The position numbers and the translations under genes are program-made. The notes under the pieces are model-generated. The model saw nothing but the letters and a program-made list of their open reading frames with translations. It ran no database searches and was not told where the DNA came from. Positions 58,403 through 64,000 of a DNA stretch of 64,000 nucleotides are shown here, in pieces. The DNA comes from Candidatus Hecatella orcuttiae (lineage in GTDB: Archaea; Thermoproteota; Bathyarchaeia; Hecatellales; Hecatellaceae). The stretch's first letter is position 1, and each line of letters opens with the position of its first letter. The stretch is taken from assembly GCA_002011035.2 (NCBI GenBank), contig MTLY02000001.1, positions 375,342 through 439,341 of the forward strand, given 5' to 3'.

Positions 58403-59596
58403 TCAACTAAAAACTCCGCCTGCTTCTACACCCAATTTAATTAGGTTTAACTCCCTTTCCGCTGTAACCTCCCAATCATATTGTTCTGCTATCTTTTTTG
58501 CTTTTTCGCCTATTCCAGCTCGCAGTTTCTCGTCTGAAAGAAGATTTAATACCGCTCCCGAGAAAGCTTTTTTGTTGCCTACTGGAATTTTGATTATTGC
58601 ATCTCTAAAGACCTTATAAGCCGGCAAATCATAAGCCACCACAGGCAATCCACAGGCCATAGCTTCGCATACCGCAATACCCCAACCCTCCTCATAACTC
58701 GGGAAAATAAAGATCTTGCATGTCTTAAGAAAAGCATACTTCTCATCCTCAGGCAATACCCCAAGCAATTTAATGTTTTTCTTAAGCCCTTCTATTTCAA
58801 TCTTTTTTCTTAACTGTGAGACATATTTTTCTAACTCAGTTCCGATGATTAGTAATTGTGCATTAGGATAGCTCCGACATACAATCTTCCAAATATCGAT
58901 CAAATCAAAAGCCTTAAATGGCGATAATCTTCCGAGAAAACATGCATCATATTTCTTCTCTTCTTTATTAACTCGACGGATTCTTTTAATATCTATGCCT
59001 TGCTGCATAATCCTAATTCTCTCCATCGATACTCCTAACCTTGATACCTGTTTCTTGTCACGGGGGTTTATGAAAACAAGATTAGCATTTTTCTTTATTA
59101 ACATAAGACTGACATTTTGGGAGATCCAGGTAAGAAGACTTGGTAGAAAGGGATGATATTTATTTCTTTCCAAAGGTTTGGGTTCTAAGTGGTGAATGTA
59201 AACAATTAATTTAGAAAATGGAAATCTTCTAGAAATCATTACGGCAGGTAAAATATTGACTAAGAAGTGGGAGAACGTGCATATTATGTGAAAATTTTCA
59301 CGTAACCCGAATGAGAAAAATGAGAAGAGTGACTTTACCATACGGATAAGATAGAGTATGGCAAGCCCGATAATGGTCTTACATAAAATTTTTTCAAAAG
59401 GGACTGAGACTATATGGGTTTTCATACTAATGCCATACCACTTAACAATTTCAGCTCCAGTTTCACTTGTTAATAAAGTACTATCATAATTATAATCTCT
59501 GAGCCGCTTGCATACCTCAAGCATGTGCCGGTCTCCACCACTCACAAAGCTAGCAAAAAGAGGGTAAACAGAAAGATCAATAATTAATATTCTCAA
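58403..59596 (-). CDS. Glycosyltransferase family 4
   Basis: ACFLGRLSPFKAFDLIDIW; IFIFPSYEEGWGIAVCEAMACGLPVVAYD. Confidence 0.9.
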   Translation of the reverse strand: MRILIIDLSVYPLFASFVSGGDRHMLEVCKRLRDYNYDSTLLTSETGAEIVKWYGISMKTHIVSVPFEKILCKTIIGLAILYLIRMVKSLFSFFSFGLRENFHIICTFSHFLVNILPAVMISRRFPFSKLIVYIHHLEPKPLERNKYHPFLPSLLTWISQNVSLMLIKKNANLVFINPRDKKQVSRLGVSMERIRIMQQGIDIKRIRRVNKEEKKYDACFLGRLSPFKAFDLIDIWKIVCRSYPNAQLLIIGTELEKYVSQLRKKIEIEGLKKNIKLLGVLPEDEKYAFLKTCKIFIFPSYEEGWGIAVCEAMACGLPVVAYDLPAYKVFRDAIIKIPVGNKKAFSGAVLNLLSDEKLRAGIGEKAKKIAEQYDWEVTAERELNLIKLGVEAGGVFS

Positions 59597-59772
59597 GTTA
59601 CTATTTCACTTTCTTCAAATTATAAATCAGGGTGATTTAAAAATTCCCTTTCTATAATGTTTTCGGTTGAAATCATATATGATCCCACCCCTGAATACGC
59701 TAAAACCATAGCCGAAATCAAATTTTGAATCAGAGTATAAAAATTAATCATTTATATTTTGCAACAAATAAA

Positions 59773-60630
59773 TTACTTTCTCCCGATGACAATAACACAG
59801 CTACTTAATCCAAGCTTTTTCAGCGGATTGTCTAAAAAAGCTATTACTCTGAGAAAACGTAGAAAAACTTTCTGATATATTTGGGTCCAAGGCTTTCTTA
59901 TTAATAGCTGACTAAATTTTGGAAGTATTATAAGGTCAAAAATAGCACTTATAAAAACAAAAATATATGCTTCTCCTTCAATCTGCAAACCATTTTTTAC
60001 AAAATAACTTTTAATCTCATAGATACTATAATACCGATTTTTTGAATGACCCATAGCTCTAAAATACCCTGGTAATAACATTTCATAAATCTTACGAAAG
60101 GGATACCTCCTATTAACAGTATAAAGGAAAATCTTACCCCCGTTTTTTAGAATCCTTGATGCCTCAGATAAACTAGCTTCAGGATTATCTACGTGTTCCA
60201 AGACCATTGAATGAATGACTGCATCAAAACATTCACTATTAAACGGTAAATGGTTTACATCCGCAACAACAATATGAAATGAGCCGGAAAAATTCGATCT
60301 GGATGCATTTTTTTTAGCGCGTTTTAAACCTCTCACTGATAGATCTACACCAACAGAAAAGCAAGATATATTAAACGCGTAGATGCAAGTGAGAGGTTGA
60401 TCACCGCAGCCTATATCCAAAACTGAAGAGGAATTCCTTAATTCAAGTCTATTAAACATTTTTGCTATTTCAAAGTCACTAATATTAAAACGATCTTTGT
60501 AAAATCTTGACCAGTAACTTTCCCACGCCCACTTTATATACTTCCTATCAAAGAAGGCTTTTTGAGATTTCTTAATGTCAGAAATATTTTTATGTCTCGT
60601 GTACTTATCCACCTTTGTAGCTTTCTTCAA
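59773..60630 (-). CDS. SAM-dependent methyltransferase (UbiE-like)
   Basis: VLDIGCGDQPLTCIYAFNISCFSVGVDLSVRGLKRAKKN; MVLEHVDNPEASLSEASRILKNGGKI. Confidence 0.88.
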   Translation of the reverse strand: MKKATKVDKYTRHKNISDIKKSQKAFFDRKYIKWAWESYWSRFYKDRFNISDFEIAKMFNRLELRNSSSVLDIGCGDQPLTCIYAFNISCFSVGVDLSVRGLKRAKKNASRSNFSGSFHIVVADVNHLPFNSECFDAVIHSMVLEHVDNPEASLSEASRILKNGGKIFLYTVNRRYPFRKIYEMLLPGYFRAMGHSKNRYYSIYEIKSYFVKNGLQIEGEAYIFVFISAIFDLIILPKFSQLLIRKPWTQIYQKVFLRFLRVIAFLDNPLKKLGLSSCVIVIGRK

Positions 60631-61762
60631 TTATTTTTGCATTACGTTCACTAAATAACATCTCTGCAAATTTCCTACAGTTTTTACTCATTTGTAATAA
60701 TTCATTCCGATTTTTAAAGAAATATATAATTTGACTTTTAATTTTATCAACATCCGGCTCAACAAGCACACTAACAGATGGCTCTAAGATTTCAGAAATT
60801 CCGCTTCTGTTAGTAGCTATGACAGGTGTACCACAAGAGAGAGCTTCAGGGAGAACCCTACCAAAAGGTTCATCATATATCGAGGGAACAACTACAAGAT
60901 CTGCGGCGTTATAACAGATAGCTAAATGTTTTTCGCCGACATTCCCTAAATAAATTACATTTTTATAAAAATTGGATCTTAACATATCTTTTACCAGAGG
61001 GCCTTCACCGATAAAGACAAAGTATACGTTTTTTTCGCAACTAAACTCCTTGGCAATATCAATTAATAATCTAACACCTTTTATCTCCACAAGACGCCCA
61101 ACAAAAAGTACAATAAATTTATCATTCCAACCGAGCTTTCTTTTACACCAGATTTTATCTAATGGTTTAAATACTTCTTGGTTAACCCAGTGTGTGAAAA
61201 CTTTAATTTTTTTATTATCTAATCCTATATAAGTTAATTCTTTTTTCGACCTATTAGATAAAGTTAATATAGTATTAAAAGAGTTTAAAATTGTTTTTAA
61301 CATTTTAATAAGTATAGGTTTTTTATCTACATTATAAATAGTGTGAAGACTAATAATAGTTCTTTTTTTAAAAAACTTAACAAGTATCTTAACAATGAAA
61401 GCACTAATAATGCCATGCGCATGAATAACATCAATTTTTTTATGATATTTAAGCATAAAAAATAAGGAGTAAATCAGTAACATCGGTGCAAAATAAAGAA
61501 ACTTAAGCTGAGGATAAGATTCCAGTTTATAAAATAAGTGACCAAACAAATAAACTCTATGGATTTCTAAATTACTTTTTCTTTCGATTCTTTCACCTAA
61601 TACTTTTGTTATTGTAGGTTGAGGAGCAATTACATAAACTCGATAATTACGCTTTATTAAATAATTACAAAGATCATCTAGATGAGTTTCCAATCCTCCA
61701 ATATTCGGCCTAAAACCAGTAGTAATAAATAAAATAGTTTTTAAAAAGGTATTAGAGGACAA
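60605..61762 (-). CDS. Glycosyltransferase family 4
   Basis: FITTGFRPNIGGLETHLDDLCNYL; IVLFVGRLVEIKGVRLLIDIA; VVPSIYDEPFGRVLPEALSCGTPVIATN. Confidence 0.92.
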   Translation of the reverse strand: MSSNTFLKTILFITTGFRPNIGGLETHLDDLCNYLIKRNYRVYVIAPQPTITKVLGERIERKSNLEIHRVYLFGHLFYKLESYPQLKFLYFAPMLLIYSLFFMLKYHKKIDVIHAHGIISAFIVKILVKFFKKRTIISLHTIYNVDKKPILIKMLKTILNSFNTILTLSNRSKKELTYIGLDNKKIKVFTHWVNQEVFKPLDKIWCKRKLGWNDKFIVLFVGRLVEIKGVRLLIDIAKEFSCEKNVYFVFIGEGPLVKDMLRSNFYKNVIYLGNVGEKHLAICYNAADLVVVPSIYDEPFGRVLPEALSCGTPVIATNRSGISEILEPSVSVLVEPDVDKIKSQIIYFFKNRNELLQMSKNCRKFAEMLFSERNAKIIEESYKGG

Positions 61763-61814
61763 CTTTTTTCTTTCTCTCCTGTGTAGATGAAGTTTCCCCT
61801 TTAAAAAGACCTAT

Positions 61815-63356
61815 TTATTTCGATTTTCCGCCTTCTAAACGAGTTTTCGAAAAATAATCAACTTCACCTGTGACTAAAGCATTTAATACTATTTTTAAGC
61901 CGTTTAATCCAATTTTTAACATATACCTTAAATCTTCAACAGACCCCAGTTTATTTGATAATTTAACTAGGTTATTAGGTTTGAAATAATTAAGTATACG
62001 ATATTTTAAAAATTCGATATGTGCCTTGTTGGCTAATTTTATCAATTCTTCACTCTTAAAGTATCTAGTATTATGTGAAGTCTTGGTCACAGAATCGTAT
62101 AAACTCTCATTTTTTATCAAACCATTTTTCTTAAAAATACCATATAAATCTGTGCCGGGATACGGGGTCGCTATATAAAATGTTGCAAAGTCAAGCCCTG
62201 ATTTTTTTGCGAATTCTATTGTTTGATTTATTGAGTCTAAAGTTTCGTTAGGAAATCCTATTACAAATGTTGAATGAGTCCATAACCCTATATCATTACA
62301 GAATTTTATCACTTTACGCGCGTAATTCAGATTTACTGGCTTTCTAACGAAATTTAATGTTTCTTTACAGCCTGATTCAATACCAAATGTTGCTCTATAA
62401 TATCCACTTTTTTTCATCATTGTTAATACTTCTTTATCTAATGTCCAAAAAGCAATCCCGTTTGGTGTTGACCATTTTATATCAATGTGACGCGTAATAA
62501 TTTCATTACAAATTCTCATAACTCTTTTCTTATCTAAAGTAAAATTATCATCTAGAATTGCTAACTCCCTAATTCTATATTTTTCTACTAAAAATTCTAT
62601 TTCATCAGCAACATTTTTTGGGCTCCTTGCTCTCCATTTACGTCCCCATACAGAATGGATTGAACAAAATACACAATTAAAAGGACAACCTCTACTAGTG
62701 ATTATTGAAGTGCGAGGAGAACGAACTGCATACATATGGGCACGTGGATCGTTGAGATAAATATGCATAGGTAATAAATGTCTAGCCGGAAACGGTAAAA
62801 TATCTAAATGCTGAATAAACTCTCTTGGGGGGGTTTTTATAATTTTTCCATTTTTTTTAAAAACTATCCCTTTTACTTCTGAGATATCTTTTTCCATCAG
62901 TACGTTATCAACTATGTTTAGAAAGGTCATTTCTCCCTCTCCTATGACAACAATATCTATGCTTTCATCTTTTAGTATAATTTCAGGTATCGCTGAGGCA
63001 TGCGCTCCGCCAAAAATTATGTGGGCTTTTGGATAAAGCTCCTTAATTATTTTTGCAACTTTATGTGCTTCCATGGCAGATGACGTATAAGGACAGCTAA
63101 TTCCAACTATATCCGGGTTAAGTGATTTAACCCGCTCTTTAAGACTCTCTATATTTAACCCAACTCTGATTAAACCATTTTTTAAAACTTTAATAATGTT
63201 TGATCCCTCAGCTAACGAATCTATCAGATGTACATTAACTTCTTTTTCTTCAAGAACTGCAGCAATATAGGCTAATCCAAGAGGGGGAAATAATTCGGGG
63301 AGGTCTGTGGGTGCACATATTGTTGGAGGGAAAATTAATAAAATTGTTAAAGAAAT
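61815..63356 (-). CDS. B12-binding-domain radical SAM protein; start codon unresolved
   Basis: CPFNCVFCSIHSVWGRKWRARSP (CxxxCxxC). Frame extends upstream of the listed ATG (63074): ISLTILLIFPPTICAPTDLPELFPPLGLAYIAAVLEEKEVNVHLIDS...VGISCPYTSSAMEAHK, completing a B12-binding fold. Confidence 0.88.
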   Translation of the reverse strand: MSLTILLIFPPTICAPTDLPELFPPLGLAYIAAVLEEKEVNVHLIDSLAEGSNIIKVLKNGLIRVGLNIESLKERVKSLNPDIVGISCPYTSSAMEAHKVAKIIKELYPKAHIIFGGAHASAIPEIILKDESIDIVVIGEGEMTFLNIVDNVLMEKDISEVKGIVFKKNGKIIKTPPREFIQHLDILPFPARHLLPMHIYLNDPRAHMYAVRSPRTSIITSRGCPFNCVFCSIHSVWGRKWRARSPKNVADEIEFLVEKYRIRELAILDDNFTLDKKRVMRICNEIITRHIDIKWSTPNGIAFWTLDKEVLTMMKKSGYYRATFGIESGCKETLNFVRKPVNLNYARKVIKFCNDIGLWTHSTFVIGFPNETLDSINQTIEFAKKSGLDFATFYIATPYPGTDLYGIFKKNGLIKNESLYDSVTKTSHNTRYFKSEELIKLANKAHIEFLKYRILNYFKPNNLVKLSNKLGSVEDLRYMLKIGLNGLKIVLNALVTGEVDYFSKTRLEGGKSK

Positions 63357-63371
63357 TTTTTACAACCTTTT

Positions 63372-64000
63372 TTATATTTTCAATGATGAAATCTTTGAGT
63401 AAACTAGGCCAGCAGTCCCAGCGATGTATTCAACAAACTTTATGAAGAGCATGCCGCAGGCATATAAAGGTTGATTAGCAAGTATTCTCCATTTCCTTAT
63501 AAAATTTAACCTTATAGGCATTAGTTGAACCATAGCCCTTTTGGGTTGCTTTTTGGCATAATAAATATAGGTTTTGCCGTACCGATAACTCCTAATTACT
63601 AGCTCCCTTAACTTTACATGTCCTTCAAGATGTTTCATAATTGCCTTAACGGAGATTATTTTGTATTTTGCATCTTCTACACGCGCATGCAACTCTTTAT
63701 CTTCACCAGCTTCGAGCATCTCATCATATCCACCTAACTTCTCGAAAACACTCTTTCTATAAAATCTAGCGCTTTCAACTAGAGGATCGCCTATATATGT
63801 GAGGCGTTCCAAAGCCCTACACTTTGCCCAAAAACCTTCACCAACTCTTACTTCCGGGATCATCACAGCATCAACACAATCATTCACCACCTTTTGAACA
63901 CATTCTTCGATAACTTTTGGGGTTAATTTCTGATCTGCATCTAAAAAAATCAGAAACTCTCCTTTTGCCTTCCATGCCCCATAATTTCTTGCCTGGGACC
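63372..64000 (-). CDS. Glycosyltransferase family 2, 5' end outside window
   Basis: The open frame continues to the window edge: SQARNYGAWKAKGEFLIFLDADQKLTPKVIEECV...; GGYDEMLEAGEDKELHARV. Confidence 0.88.
   Translation of the reverse strand, partial: SQARNYGAWKAKGEFLIFLDADQKLTPKVIEECVQKVVNDCVDAVMIPEVRVGEGFWAKCRALERLTYIGDPLVESARFYRKSVFEKLGGYDEMLEAGEDKELHARVEDAKYKIISVKAIMKHLEGHVKLRELVIRSYRYGKTYIYYAKKQPKRAMVQLMPIRLNFIRKWRILANQPLYACGMLFIKFVEYIAGTAGLVYSKISSLKI

Noticed and set aside
1-64000. CRISPR arrays, rRNA genes, IS elements/transposases
   Set aside because: No regularly spaced direct repeats, rRNA stretches or transposase motifs were recognised by eye; only a computational repeat search could exclude small or degenerate cases.

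Overview
This 64 kb window is archaeal. The evidence is archaeal/eukaryotic-type ribosomal proteins (S4e, S6e, L19e, L32e), RNase P Rnp1, PCNA, PriS/PriL, SecY and intron-bearing tRNAs; a Bathyarchaeia-like lineage is a guess. From left to right: (i) a catabolic-looking cluster at 1-8.5 kb, with a three-subunit molybdenum hydroxylase (xanthine dehydrogenase family) carrying an unlisted 37-aa zinc-ribbon ORF, an adenine-deaminase-like amidohydrolase with an N-terminal TIGR04076-like domain, a Cys-rich ORF, and an MttB-family (non-pyrrolysine) methyltransferase with its corrinoid protein; (ii) a long minus-strand ribosomal protein operon at 8.6-19.3 kb, from S3 through L15, SecY, AdkA and an EMC3/DUF106 protein; (iii) an informational/metabolic segment at 19.4-33 kb (HDAC-like deacetylase, HAD phosphatase, tRNA-His with a probable non-canonical intron, PCNA, PriL, ArgH, PriS, class III aminotransferase, PxpB/PxpC-like pair, S6e, a CBS protein with an HPF-like C-terminus); (iv) a tRNA-Arg(TCT) with two apparent introns, one in the D-loop, followed by an accessory stretch with an internally deleted epimerase and an AbrB-containing orphan gene trio; (v) a large AT-rich surface-glycan island at 39.7-64 kb (GT4s, GT2, two GT-C-like membrane proteins, flippase, four methyltransferases, sugar-nucleotide enzymes, B12 radical SAM). 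The most interesting items are the disrupted tRNAs, the TIGR04076-deaminase fusion beside the corrinoid methyltransferase pair, and three genes whose conserved N-termini have no in-frame ATG/GTG/TTG. All family calls come from reading motifs by eye; no database search was run.
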